A DNA stretch of 64,000 bases from Chenopodium formosanum (taxonomy: Eukaryota; Streptophyta; Magnoliopsida; Caryophyllales; Amaranthaceae). Below are positions 1 to 11,315 of this stretch, piece after piece. The number at the start of each line of letters is the position of its first letter. The stretch's first letter is position 1. A program made the translations under genes and the position numbers. The notes beneath the pieces were generated by a model. That model searched no databases. It saw only the letters and a program-made list of their open reading frames with translations, and had not been told where the DNA came from. The stretch spans positions 2,526,501-2,590,500 of the forward strand of contig CM044860.1 of the NCBI GenBank assembly GCA_024500155.1, written 5' to 3'.

Positions 1-579
1 TCAGATGATAGAAAGCCTCGTAAAAGAGGGCGCAAGCCGGCCAATGGCAGAGAAGAGCCACTTAATCATGTTGAGGCAGAAAGACAACGGAGGGAAAAAC
101 TGAATCAGCGGTTTTATGCATTGAGAGCTGTTGTCCCTAACATATCCAAGATGGATAAAGCCTCGTTGCTTGGAGATGCTATTTCTTATATCACCGAGTT
201 GCAGAAAAAGCTTAAAGATATGGAAGCAGAAAGAGAGAAGCATAACAGCACTTCAAGAGAGACATCTGGTACGGAAGCCAACTCTGTTACAGAGGTGCAA
301 GGACAAGCTCCTGAAGTAGAACTTCAGGCTTTGCATGACGAGGTCGTGGTAAAAGTAAGCTGTCCGCTGGATTCTCATCCTGTGGCCAGAATTATCCGGG
401 CATTCAAAGACTCGGAGATCAACGTTGTTGATTCAAAACTTGCTGCAGGTACAGATACCGTGTTTCATACTTTTGTTATAAAGTCTCAGGGTTCCGAACC
501 ACTGACTAAGGAAAAGGTGTTGGCAGCATTTTCGCATGATTCAAAGTCTTTGCAAGCTCCTCCATCAACTGGTGAATAG
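1..579 (+). CDS. BHLH13: JAM/bHLH13-type MYC2-like transcription factor, C-terminal part
   Basis: The open frame enters from the left edge and stops at TAG 577-579, so only the last 192 residues are present. They start with a basic stretch (RKPRKRGRK), followed by the bHLH DNA-binding region. It has the H-E-R contact residues in HVEAERQRREKLNQRF and helix 2 in KMDKASLLGDAISYITEL. A short acidic/lysine linker follows, then an ACT-like dimerisation domain with PLDSHPVARII and FHTFVIKS. The C-terminal domain resembles the bHLH3/13/17 (JAM) subgroup, which represses jasmonate responses as antagonists of MYC2, more than MYC2 itself. The protein would act in the nucleus on G-box promoters. No intron is visible in the part present, as is usual in this subgroup. 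Assignment to bHLH13 rather than bHLH3/17 is from memory of the family. Confidence 0.85.
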   Translation, partial: SDDRKPRKRGRKPANGREEPLNHVEAERQRREKLNQRFYALRAVVPNISKMDKASLLGDAISYITELQKKLKDMEAEREKHNSTSRETSGTEANSVTEVQGQAPEVELQALHDEVVVKVSCPLDSHPVARIIRAFKDSEINVVDSKLAAGTDTVFHTFVIKSQGSEPLTKEKVLAAFSHDSKSLQAPPSTGE

Positions 580-1025
580 GGGCATGTAGTTTTCTCTTAA
601 CTAGTAGGGTGTAATTGGATAGTAAAGTAGAGGAAAAGAATCCATTGGATGACTTCTGCAGAGGTTTTGATTTTGCAGCAAGGACGAGTTAAAGAGTAAT
701 AGGTGGTGCAAAAAATGTCCATTAGAAGTAGAATAACAGCAATTGACAGCAATAGAGTCGTCGCAAATTTGTTTTTGTTCTGTTCATAGTTATACATATT
801 TTGTCATATTGAAGTATTTTAGCAAGGTGAATTAAAATTAAATGTGTAAGTTCACTATCTTCCTAAATAGTTCATGAGTTTTGTATCTCATAATCAGTTT
901 ATCATATTTCCTTTCTCAGCACTCCTATGCCTTCTTAAATTGTTGAAATTTTGAATTCTTACTCAAAAGTTTTAAAAGAAATGTTTGTGATTTCCAGTAG
1001 TTATGCATGCAGATAGTAACCAATG

Positions 1026-1103
1026 GGATCCTCTCCCTTAGCTGGGATAGTCCAGTCTCTGAATCGACTGACTGGACCATGCTAGAGCTACGGAAGAGGA
1101 TCC
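1026..1103. other. 78-nt imperfect hairpin (miRNA-precursor-like or small MITE)
   Basis: Bases 1026-1034 (GGATCCTCT) pair perfectly with 1095-1103. Further in, 1039-1041 pair with 1088-1090. Then 1042-1056 pair with 1071-1085, with one G-U and two mismatches, around a 14-nt loop (1057-1070). The outer flanks (GTAACCAAT on the left, ATGGTAAC on the right) are also partly complementary. The arm length and few mismatches suit a plant pre-miRNA, but a small foldback transposon gives the same pattern. I know of no miRNA with this sequence. Confidence 0.4.
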
Positions 1104-1487
1104 ACTCCGAATGGTAACATATTACCTACGGAGTAACATACAGAGCACGGAAAACTCCCTAACGCGACAATGCCAGTGCTTAGTCCCAGTCGCTATGATG
1201 ATTATCACATGTTACAATTAAGGTAAGGTTGCAATTTATGAAAGGTATGTTATAACTAAACAGACTTTTTAAATTGCCTTGTTCATTATACAGTACTCGT
1301 ATTATTTAAACTTGTCGCGGTTGTCAGATAACCATTGGTCAGGAAACGAACACACGTTTAACACAAACACATGAAAGCCAAAATTGAGCTACAGAAATCT
1401 TGGCTGAAATCAATAATTACTTGTATCAGTTGTTTATAAACTCCCTTTCTTTTCAAGAGCACCCAAATTATGCCATTCATTTCACGT

Positions 1488-1512
1488 TGCTGTTGCTGTT
1501 GCTGTTGCTGTG
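1488..1512. repeat. (GTTGCT)n microsatellite
   Basis: There are about four uninterrupted copies of a 6-bp unit in non-coding DNA. Confidence 0.7.
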
Positions 1513-3856
1513 TTTGTTATGTCAAATGTTATTATATCATCATAGTAACGTAAGAAAATTCTTCTTTTAATCATCAAATATTTCTTCTTTTTTTTTTTTT
1601 TTCTTTTTTTTTTTCCCTTATTTTTCTTTTCCTCAGATTCTACTTGAAAAATGGGACCCATAAATATCTGGGACCCTGTTTATTTGGGTCCAGTTTTTCT
1701 TTGTCTTTTCGTGAACATGAAATTGATTGATTAAATGATAAAAACCATATAAAATACCCTTCTTGATTTTACTCAATAAAGTGGAGTATTTTCACATGAT
1801 GTTTATGGTGTTCAACTAACTAAAGGTTGGATATAAAATAGGGAAATGGGGATCATGCTATTATATGCTTACCTTTTTTGTGTGTGTGAGAGAGATTTAC
1901 TCTAAATCTTATCTTATATGGAATTAATTAAAAGGGGAAAGTTTGTACATGTACATTACCTAATTTTGACTGTATAAATTAGCACTCCTATATTGTGCCC
2001 TTTTCTTCTTTGGGTGGGTAGTTGGTAATTTGTTGTTATCATTAAAGTATTACACTCTATTTGAGCTTCGTTTACGTCTGTGCCTCTAATTCGCTCTGTT
2101 AAGCTTATTTAAACTTATTGTGTTTTAAGACAAAATAAGCTCAAATAATTTTATTTTTTTTAATAATCGAACTCTTTTTATTTATCCGTTCAATTATTTG
2201 ATAGTGTGATAGAACTTGAAATATTCAATTAATATGTAAAATCTAGAGATTATTTTTGTTTTAAGGACTAAATTTTGAATTATTCTTGTCAAATTTCTAA
2301 TAATTATTGCCCCTTTTGACAGACAAATAATTATGTATTTCGCGATCAAGCAAATAAATAATGTGTTACGATACCTCGTAGATAATTTCATGAAAATATT
2401 TATAGTTAATACCATTCCAAACTGTTGAAATCAATTAATGCGTTGTCTATCCAATTTTGTTTACCTGCAAAAATGGGAATTGTCCTTCCATTTTCAATGT
2501 TGTATTTCTTTAGCTTACTGGGTGTGTGATGGGCCTGTTGGCTCTACTATACCACATTATATCATGTTGTGGACGCTATTCCAATTTTCATCTTACAATT
2601 ATGTTCTTGTACTTGTGCATTGTGTTTAGCCGTATAGGCAGAGCCGCAGAGGTGACAATTGAATTATTTGATATGAATTTAAGGTTGTTATTCGTGTAGA
2701 AATGACTGGACTTCACACTTAAGTTATTGTGACAACATCTAAGACATACAATTTTTATCTTACAATTTACCTTCCAAAAAGCAGATTGAACTTGGCTCAT
2801 ACTCGATCAAAGTACTAACAACAATATTCCTTTTAAGTTTTAACCCAAGTGAATTATAAGTTTTTGGTCTAATTAAAGAAAATTGTACGCGATTAATGTA
2901 ACACCCATCTACTACTTGTCTTTGATACTTTTTTTTGCCCCACTATTTGTACCTTTATTTTTTTTTTTTTTTTTTTGGGAGGGGGCCATTAACACAACCA
3001 ATTTGGTCAATATGCCCAACTCTCTTTTGGTGATTTTCAGACTGAAATAAATTCATGTTTATGAACCCATTAAATTTTGTTTTAATAAGTAGACAATTAA
3101 ATTATAATTATAAATGAAGCTATATATGAAAGACACGTATATATTGGGGTCCACAAATCATGTTAATCGTGTTAAGGTGATAGCGTTAATGCTTGACGTA
3201 TTGTTGAAAGAAATAATTAGCTTGCTTGGTATATTATTAAGCATCATGTTACTAACCTATAAATCATGACAATATTATGCGTAAATTAAACTAGTACAAA
3301 GAATTATTCCTAACGTGGGATAGAGTAGAGAATATACAGCTCCGTCATCTCTAAAGAAGAGTCTAGAATATTAATCATTTTTACTATAGGTTAATAGTGA
3401 AATTATCCTAAAGTGTTGATCATATAACGACGATTGTGTCTGATATCTTGGGAAGAAAAAGGGAGTTAAAAGATAAAGGGGCTTCAAATAAGTCGTATGT
3501 TAAGTAAGCTTTGATGGGGAATATTACTGTTAAGTACGCTAATAACATCATATTAGTATAGTACCCCTTTATAGAAACCTAGAGACCACTCAATTAACTC
3601 TTTTCCTTTTGGATTCTCTTTGTTACATTGTTATCAGCTTTGTATGGAGCCCATTTCGAAAGGCCAACATCAATAATAAGTAATACTTGTAATTGAATTA
3701 ACTAAATTTGGATAGTTGAAGGCCATATTATACTGGTAATTGGGCTTGCAAAATTTGGCTTACAACTGTACTTTATTTTAGTTAAGTCATGTAACTACTG
3801 ATCGTCAAAAACAAAAAAATTGAAATCATTAATAATTACCATGACAAATTAAATAA

Positions 3857-3960
3857 ACAATGTATGTATTCAACGGAGTACATGTTTAACAGTTATGAAT
3901 TATTTGTAACACTTTTTACTTTTGCTACAATGTATGTATTCAATGGAGTACATGTTTAAC
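3857..3960. repeat. 34-bp direct repeat, two copies
   Basis: Bases 3857-3890 and 3927-3960 are the same 34-bp sequence with one mismatch (CAACGGAG versus CAATGGAG), separated by 36 bp. Confidence 0.8.
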
Positions 3961-4021
3961 GGAATATATCTTAACTTTTGAAAAAAAAAAAAAAAAAAAA
4001 AAAATTTACTAATTTTAATAA

Positions 4022-4790
4022 CATTTTTTTTTTCCAATCACAAATTTTGTACTTCAGCTCATATGAACTTATTTTATAAGCTTTATCCGAACATATCACT
4101 CTAAAATAAGTAGAAGTAACATAATCTAAGAACGGCAATCAGCCAATGAGGGATTTCATCTATAAAATACTTTTAGGCCTTATTTGGCAATTGACTGCTG
4201 GCTATTGGCTGTCGGCTGGTTTAAGGCTGGTTTGACTGGCTGTTTGTATTGGTTTTTTTATTGGCTGTTTGACTTTTTATTAGTCTAAAAACATGTTTGG
4301 TAAAATTGGCTGTTAGATGTTATTAGTAACTTAGGTAGACAAAAGTCAAAAGCTACTCCAAGTAGCTTTTTCATTTTGGCTTAAAAGTCAGCTTTTTAGC
4401 TGGCTGAAAAAGCCATAAACCAAACACAAATTTTGAATGTTTAACCAAATGAAAAAGCCAAAAGCCAAAAGCCATTCAAAAAGCTAAAGAAAAGCCATTT
4501 ATCAAACAAGCCCTTAGAATATATCAAAAAGATTAATGGCATCAAAAAAATTTAAGAAGATTACTAATTATAATATTACTCGTATATATATTTTTTTTTT
4601 CACTCACATATTTTGCACTTGAGCTTATATGAGCTTTTCTTATAAGTTTTATTCGAACCTATTAAGTCTAAAATAAGTGGAAATAACATAATCTAAGAAC
4701 GGCAATAAGGGAATATAGGATTTAAATTTATGAAATACTTGTACAACATAAGAAAAAGATTGATGGCATCAGAAAATATGAATTATTTGA
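4022..4790. repeat. Diverged tandem duplication, one copy split by a MITE
   Basis: About 150 bp at 4026-4173, continuing at 4516-4560, matches about 200 bp at 4594-4790. Shared landmarks are a long T run, TTTTGTACTT/TTTTGCACTT, AACATAATCTAAGAACGGCA and AAAGATTRATGGCATC. The second copy lacks the 340-bp insert of the first. Confidence 0.75.
4174..4515. mobile_element. MITE with GGC-rich internal repeats (hAT-like type)
   Basis: The left end reads TAGGCCTTATTTGGCAA and the right end CAAACAAGCCCTTA, roughly inverted. The interior is full of GGCTGTTTG/GGCTTTT motifs and their complements, giving a long foldback. The matching tandem copy at 4594-4790 runs straight across the insertion point, so the element boundaries are supported by an internal empty site. 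Confidence 0.7.
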
Positions 4791-4853
4791 ATATGAAAAA
4801 TATGATACCCCATTTCACTATATTTCCATATACGTTAATTTGCTATATCTTAT

Positions 4854-4888
<35 letters not shown>

Positions 4889-5133
4889 TAGATATATGGA
4901 CCCATAAAAATTATTTGTACTTGACTAATCTACTTCATATGAACTTTCCTCATTTCATTATATTTGAGCATTCAGATGTATTCTTCTTGTTGGAAGCTAG
5001 CAGAGTTTCTGAATTACTATCAAAATGAAGTTTCCTTGATCATACAAGACCAAAATAACGACAATATTTTCTTGGTAAACAGAGAATTTAACAAGCGATT
5101 AATTAAATGACTGACTTAAAAATAACGAATAAA

Positions 5134-5215
5134 GTGGACGTGCCGGAGTGGTTATCGGGCATGACTAGAAATCATGTGGGCTTTGCCCGCGCAGGTTCGA
5201 ATCCTGCCGTCCACG
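5134..5215 (+). tRNA. trnS-AGA: tRNA-Ser (anticodon AGA)
   Basis: The full class II cloverleaf can be read. The acceptor stem GTGGACG pairs with CGTCCAC (5208-5214), with discriminator G5215. The anticodon stem CATGA/TCATG encloses the loop CTAGAAA with anticodon AGA at 5167-5169. There is a long variable arm (GGGCTTTGCCC), and the T arm is GCAGG-TTCGAAT-CCTGC. There is no intron, and no CCA is encoded, as expected for a nuclear gene. It decodes UCU and, after A34-to-inosine modification, UCC and UCA. A short T run lies shortly downstream. Confidence 0.95.
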
Positions 5216-5832
5216 CTATTTTATAACTATATTTTTGGAATAAAAAGTAGTATTGCTCTGAAATTATAATTGGAAATAGTTTCTTTCAAACAGAACATGA
5301 TGTTTGTAATGTAGTATCCATGGAATTTCTTTCAAAAGAATTCTTATAAAATGAGATCCTTGTTAAAAGTAATCCATGCTGTCTATGATTATCTTTGTTA
5401 CTCCATAGTATTAATTATGAGCGTTATCGATATTTCATACAATTAAAACTCGTACTTTCATTAGTAATAATAAGATCAAATAAAGTACATGCTACATTAA
5501 AAATCCCAATTCTAGTTTCAGACCACTACTTTAGTGTAATTAGTTAATTTACCAACATTGTCGTCCTGAGCGTTCTTAGAAGGTCAACAAACAGCAAATT
5601 TCATTAACAACGGAGACCTGTAGTTGCCTCGTATGCAGTCCGTGAGATGTTGCAACGGTAATCAGAAGTTCAGCCCTGCTATTAAAATAGAATTCAATCT
5701 GTAAAACTATAGCTTACCAACTAGACAAAAATCGTCTACATATTAAAATAAAATTAAATTAACCCAAATTACTAAAACTATAATTAACGAACAATTTTAT
5801 GCATTAAGCCATGAAATTTTAGAGTAGAATTA
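5216..5832. other. Intergenic spacer between tRNA-Ser and U1
   Basis: AT-rich spacer. I see no gene. The part next to 5833 is the 3' flank of the minus-strand U1 gene, where the Pol II 3' box should lie. Confidence 0.5.
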
Positions 5833-5995
5833 GACAGGGGCCGCGCGAACGCAGGCCCCCTCTATCACAAATTATGACGTAGACTCTCCCACGTTGGGGA
5901 GATCTTAGGCTGATGCACTTCCGGAGTGCAATGGAGGCCATCAACCTAGGCCATGGGCCTTCTTGATCGCCCATTGACCCCGTCCAGGTAAGTAT
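5833..5995 (-). ncRNA. U1 snRNA: U1 spliceosomal snRNA
   Basis: Read on the minus strand, the 5' end is ATACTTACCTGG, the perfect U1 sequence that pairs with 5' splice sites. It continues with the family-typical GGACGGGGTCAATGGG stem, CAAGAAGGCCCATGGCCTAGG (binding loop of U1-70K) and TTGCACTCCGG (U1A loop). Then come the Sm-type AATTTGTGA and a strong terminal hairpin (GGGGGCCTGCG/CGCGGCCCC). The length of about 163 nt fits plant U1. The 5' end is firm and the 3' end is good to a few bases. It forms the core of the U1 snRNP that defines introns. The promoter elements upstream are intact, so the copy looks functional. Confidence 0.95.
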
Positions 5996-6017
5996 GTTAT
6001 TTGGCGGCTTTGCTTTT

Positions 6018-6069
6018 CATTTTAAACTTTCGCTTCCAGTAGTTTAGCCTTCATCCTTCGATGTGGGAT
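6018..6069 (-). promoter_or_regulatory. U1 snRNA promoter: USE and TATA
   Basis: On the minus strand ATCCCACATCG (6059-6069) matches the plant upstream sequence element RTCCCACATCG exactly. A TATA-like TTTAAAA lies at about 6020-6027, centred 28 bp before +1. The USE edge is 64 bp upstream of +1. The USE-TATA gap of about four helical turns is the spacing known for RNA polymerase II snRNA genes in plants. Confidence 0.9.
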
Positions 6070-7128
6070 ATATATTGTTAGTCAATGCAGAGTACTCTTA
6101 AACTTTTAACTGCAGTACTAATTCATCATTCATATGCTATGTTCTACTCCGTATATCATTTAACTTATATCTCACCTGGTAAGAATTGTAAGAAAGAAAA
6201 TGAACAGGAACAAGTCGTACAACATCATGTTCATAAGAACCCGAGTACATGAATTTATTAACACTTACAAGCTTCCATCATTGATGTAAGTGTACCCACG
6301 TAATGTATTCTTCCTTTCTTACAAAATCCCTGCTTTCAATAGAGGGCCAACTACTATGAGCCATTTGTTTCATGTTTGGTGGTAGATTGTCCATTTCCTT
6401 AATTATACCATGTTACAGGACTTACAATGCAACATCGAAAAATCATAATAAGCAAAGGCAGAGCAGATGAGACATCGTTCTTTCCAGTGTCGTGATCTCA
6501 ATTGTCTTTGCTTCAATTATTGTAGCATATGATAAAAATCAGTCTGGACTATAAATCTATAATGCAGCACAGTGGTAAAATCCCACATTAAATCAAAATA
6601 TGGAATCACATGTCCTTCCTAGCTAGCTCATGTTAATTCCCTCTAATCCCTCTGCATATATACATAGTTTTTGCTCACCAATGTAGAGAAAGGCTGACGT
6701 TCAGCAGTGCAATGGGCAACCAAGTTGCCTTTTATCCAACATGACTCCAATCAATAAACTCAAAAGGGAAAAGTAGCTCTCAAAATCGTGCTCAAGCAGT
6801 CACTCTCCACTACGAACATTACGAATCTCAAACCCAAATCTATCTACAAACAATAATAAAAATATTTAGCTTCTTCCTTCTAGATCAAAATGGTTTTAAC
6901 GTTGCTTCACAGGTAATTGTCGCGGTCAAAGCCTCTCTCTAATCACAGTAATCAGGCTGCATCCATGCTCATCTTTATATATAAGGTCTAAGTTACAGGA
7001 TTACACGCTCTCACCTCTAAGCTCAAGTATTCTAAACAATGAAAATAAAATAAATACTCACTTCATCCTAGTCAAATCAGACGCATCATTACTAAGTTCA
7101 TTATTATGTCCTGTTAACATTTCACTGA
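6070..7128. other. Spacer between U1 and U2 genes
   Basis: About 1.06 kb without open frames or recognisable RNA genes. The right end is the 3' flank of U2. I looked for further snRNA 5' ends or USE motifs and saw none. Confidence 0.5.
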
Positions 7129-7135
7129 GTACTGG

Positions 7136-7331
7136 TGGGGTGCGCCAGGCCCGTGCAGTAGTGCAATACATGGGCGACGCTTTAAGACCCCGGTAGCAAG
7201 CTACTGTGATGGGACTTACCCCTTAAAAAATAAATTTAATATCGTCGTGGGCCATTGGCCCACGTATCAGATATTAAACTGATAAGAACAGATACTACAC
7301 TTGATCTTAGCCAAAAGGCCGAGAAAGGTAT
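7136..7331 (-). ncRNA. U2 snRNA: U2 spliceosomal snRNA
   Basis: On the minus strand it starts ATACCTTTCTCGGCC and continues into TTGGCTAAGATCAAGTGTAG, then the branch-point-recognising GTAGTATCTG. The stem IIa/IIb region (TATCAGTTTAATATCTGATA) and stem GTGGGCCAATGGCCCAC follow. Next come a T-rich Sm site (AATTTATTTTTTAAGGGG) and the 3' stem-loops that bind U2B'' and U2A' (TTGCACTACTGCACGGGCC). I placed the 3' end by the usual plant length of 196 nt; homology may extend a few bases further, to about 7129. It forms the U2 snRNP core. All landmark segments are intact. Confidence 0.95.
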
Positions 7332-7353
7332 GAATTTTCTATTACGGAAGAAA

Positions 7354-7405
7354 TGTTTATGTATTGCTGTAGAGTTGTATTTCTTGTTTTGTTCCGATGT
7401 GGGAC
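7354..7405 (-). promoter_or_regulatory. U2 snRNA promoter: USE and TATA
   Basis: On the minus strand GTCCCACATCG (7395-7405) is an exact USE match. TACATAAACA (7354-7363) is the TATA-like element, centred about 28 bp before +1 at 7331. The USE edge is 64 bp from +1, the same spacing as in the neighbouring U1 gene. Confidence 0.9.
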
Positions 7406-9670
7406 TTTGCTTGCAAATGAACTTAACTTAGCCCAAACTGTTTAGAGGTATGCTATACACATTTTTTTTAAGGGAAGGTATGTTACAATCTTCATCAAAA
7501 TAAATGCCTAAATATTTCCTTTTTTTTTTTTTTTAGATAAATAGAGAGTACTCTTTATGTTTTTGTAAGCACCCTAATTAAAGATGAAGTACAAATTTCT
7601 TTAGCCATCAATCCCTACCGGAAATATCTCTTAGGAATAGTGTGAGGACAATTTTATCCCTAAAAATGTTAGTTTACATCTATGCCCCCATTTAACATTG
7701 TGTTAATTACCCTTTTTATTTCCTCTTTTCTTTCTCTTAAATGCTCCTCCTTCCTCAGTTTCCCCTCCTCTGCATCTCTCCTTTATTGAACCGACTTATG
7801 AGTTCTCCATCCCTTACCAAGCTTTCTCTCCACCATTGAATTAGTTTATGAGGTTAGGTAAATTTGTTTATTCATTTTTAAATTTTACTTATTGAATATC
7901 AATTTCACAATCTAGATTTATTGTTAAATTTTGTTGTCTACGTTTTTTTCATAAATTTGAGTAGCGAAGAAAACTGTAATGCATGCATCGTATTTCGAAA
8001 TTGGCGTTTAATTATGTAGGTAATCGCACTTTAATATCCATAATTTCTGCTTTCTTCACCTTCTCTTGCCTTCGGTTTGATTGGATACTTGATTGATTGA
8101 ATTTTACAACCCTAATATAGTCGATCAAACGTTGAATTGAGACGAATTGATTGTAGAAAGGAGTTTGTTTAGGAGATACCATTGTTGTCTAATACGAATA
8201 CATCAGATATAGCCAAGAGAAGCCAACCAATAACAGAGGCCAATAAAGCAACAATCATACTAGCAATTCTACAAGTAGACGTTAATACAAACTCCTTTGG
8301 GGGCTAATAAAAGCGCATTACCAAAGTAGATGTCCATACAAATCACCAGACTTAGGTGCGTATAAAACACAATTATAATGTAATACTCCTTGTCAAATAG
8401 CATAATAATAGTTCCCAATATGATGTTTATTGCAGTTCATACAATTTAATCTTGCATAGCCTTTGCATAGGAAAGAGCCGTTTCTTTAAAGGGACGAAAA
8501 TATATGGAAGAATTCAGTCGAACAGTACCGCGACAAAACCTCTTCTCTTATTATCCTGTAATGTTTCAATTCTATTTCCTTTTATGTTTTTGGCTCAATT
8601 GTGATGTTTTTGTATAGAATTAGATTGTTTAGTGATTTTATTTGGTAGACTCCTAAATCAATGTATTGAACTAAGGAGTAATTGAAGGAAATACGGTTGT
8701 CGAAATTCTGAAACAATCAGCATGTTCAAACTTGTAAGCTTCTTGCTGTTTTGCTATATTTTTGCTTCCTGAATAATTTCCAATTTAGTCTTAATGTGAG
8801 GTTTTGATGAGTGATTTTATCATTTTATGTAGTGGTTGTTATATTTATTGATTCTTGATTTTCAGTTCATCTTCTCCCAAATTCTTAGGCATTATGTCTT
8901 TGAGATTGAAATATCATATTGGTCCAGCGTAAAATAGGTGTAATTATGTGTGATTTTTGGTTTATATGGACTGGTTTTGACTTCCCCTTTCTCTCTTTCT
9001 CCGGTTATGCATGTCTTGGCCATGATAATCTCTATGGTCAAGAAGCAAATTGTCAACGACTCTTGGGATGCCATTTTTGAAAAAGGTGGGATAAGAAGCT
9101 CATGGAACTTTGGCTCTAATCTCCCTTTAAATATCAGTAATTTGCTCTGATCTCTACTGTCTTGCATTTTGGTTTTACTTGAACTTTGTTTTTTTGTTTT
9201 TTTTTGTTTTTTAAATAAATAGGTTTTGATTATTAGCCATATGTGTTTTTTTTCTTGGTATTTAGATTTTAAAAAACTGAATTGTAGTTATGAAAAATCA
9301 AATATATCAAAAAATTATGAGTTTTATTTGGAGTGTTTATTTTTCCCTTCATTCATAAATATGTTTAAAAAATATGTATTTGTGTTAGTTCATGAAAACA
9401 GAGGAAACTATTTTTGTTGGAGTTGAGTATGAAATAAAATGTTATTTTTTCCAAAAAAAAAAGTAGCATGCCAAACGAGTTGGCAAATGCTTGTTATCCA
9501 ATGTCTTCTCTCTCTTTTTTCCTTTTGCATAAACTTGATTGAATTGGAGGCATTTATTGTCTTTATATTATCTGTTGGTATTGAAGCACATCACTTGATT
9601 GATGCTTAGTTATACATATGAACTAGGACTTTTAGTCTAATGATGGAAAATCTTTTGATTATATTATATA

Positions 9671-9761
9671 CTACCTCCGATTTTTATTATTTGCAACTTT
9701 GGAATATTTTATATTTCACAAATAATACCCCAAAGCTGCAAATAATAAAAATCGGAGGTAT
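9671..9761. mobile_element. Stowaway-like MITE (91 bp)
   Basis: The ends CTACCTCCG and CGGAGGTAT are inverted repeats that extend to about 25 bp each (through TTTTTATTATTTGCA). They are flanked by TA (9669-9670 and 9762-9763), the Tc1/mariner-type target duplication. The right arm complements the left almost throughout. Confidence 0.85.
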
Positions 9762-11002
9762 TACATATTATAAAGGCTTGTTTACTAACACTACACACAT
9801 TAATTATGATAAAATATGTTATGACAAAAAGGTTTAGAGTCCATATATAAAAATAACTTAATTTTTATGTGGTACTCACAGTATTAGTCTTGTTGGTTGA
9901 TTGCCTTATACATGGATGTACTTGTAGACAAGGATAATAACTTCTTGATGAAATTGTAAACACAACTGACCACTACTTCTTACTTATTAGAGAAGAGTTT
10001 ACCATGGAAGATGATAAGCTCATCGCGATAGAAGATGGTGCAATAGAGGTCTAGCTACAGAAGGGTAATCAATAAGTATTTTGATGGTTGGAGGTGGCAT
10101 ATCTCATTGACGTGGTGCAAAATAAAAGATGAAGGAATATTATTCTTTGGTTGTTAAATTGGGTAGGGAGTCAGCCATATATTTATGTTGTACAAAAGGC
10201 ATTTTAGCCATTTTCTTTTTAAATTATGTATTTTTTTGCATTTTATTTTTCATATCTAAAGGTGTAGCATGAATATGATTGTAGATTTTTAAGCTCATAT
10301 ATATGTCAAGCACATTAATCTCATGTATGAGTTGAACACAAGTATGTTCTACTTTACTTCTAATTAATGCTCTTTTGTGAGACTTTTACTAGCTACTACA
10401 CACTATAATTCTTCAACATTTAGGGTGCATAATCATATCGTATTGACGTATGCTTTGAAATTTAGAATTAGTCCAATAGAGCTCCAACTGATAAGGTTTT
10501 TTTTTAACACTATTAAATTATTACGAGCCTTAATAGTGTAATTATAACTACCCATAATGACCACACATTTGGGCTAGCTGTTTCGCACATATCACGCGCG
10601 CCAGACTCCCTAGTAAATACAAATTTTAAAAAAAAAAGATATTTGGAACTTATGTAGTTAAACAATTCTAAGGAAATTTCACATGATTGTGTTTTTTTTT
10701 TTTTTTTTCATTTTTAATGTATAAGTCTCGGGCATTGGTTGGAGTCAAATTTGTGAATAATGCCAAAATCTGGGATATAACACATAAATAAAATGAATGT
10801 AGTACTCATGATATAAGACAGTGTGATTTTTCAATTTTATTTGTTAATTTTTTTTATTAAACACTGAAAAAATATTAGGCTTCACTTGCCTATAATTCTA
10901 TGAAATCAAGCAACAATAGTAATATCAATACTCATGACTTATAATATTAGCGGGGATATATACTATATAGGGTGATATATTACCATACGGATAAAAATCA
11001 AC

Positions 11003-11200
11003 TCCTATCTTGTATGATTTGTGTGTGTATTTTTTTAACCTCTATCTTGTATGATTTTCTTTTTTTCTTTTTTTTTTTTTTTTAAGGAAAACTTCTACGG
11101 AGTATCCTGTATGATTTGTTTGTCTTTTTAACTTCTATCTTGTATGATTTTTTGTTTTGTTTTGGTTTTTATTTTCTTTTTGCAACATGTATCTTGTACA
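11003..11200. repeat. Degenerate minisatellite, unit ACTTCTATCTTGTATGATTT
   Basis: Four to five diverged copies of a unit of about 20 bp, separated by variable T-rich stretches. Confidence 0.6.
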
Positions 11201-11315
11201 ATTTGTTGCCATAAATAATAAATATCCACCTTGATTTGATGCTTTGGTGTCAATAAAGTGTAAGTTACCAGTTATGACCGCAAAGGTCTGCAATCCACAC
11301 AAAGGTACGCATACC

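Larger units (their letters stand above)
580..5133. other. Intergenic region without convincing protein gene
   Basis: This is the 3' flank of the bHLH gene, then AT-rich DNA with long T and A runs (near 1588, 2957, 3980 and 4855). Short open frames here have no coding character. It holds the hairpin at 1026-1103, a (GTTGCT)n microsatellite near 1488-1512, direct repeats at 3857-3960 and a tandem duplication with a MITE at 4022-4790, listed separately. Confidence 0.6.
7406..11307. other. Gene-poor intergenic region
   Basis: AT-rich DNA with T runs. Short open frames at 8892-9837 show no family resemblance and lie on opposite strands over the same bases, so I do not call genes. It contains a Stowaway MITE (9671-9761) and a short minisatellite (about 11003-11200). 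Confidence 0.5.

Noticed and set aside
8892..9837. Several frames of 60-90 codons
   Set aside because: They overlap on opposite strands, have AT-driven composition, no domain and no splice context.
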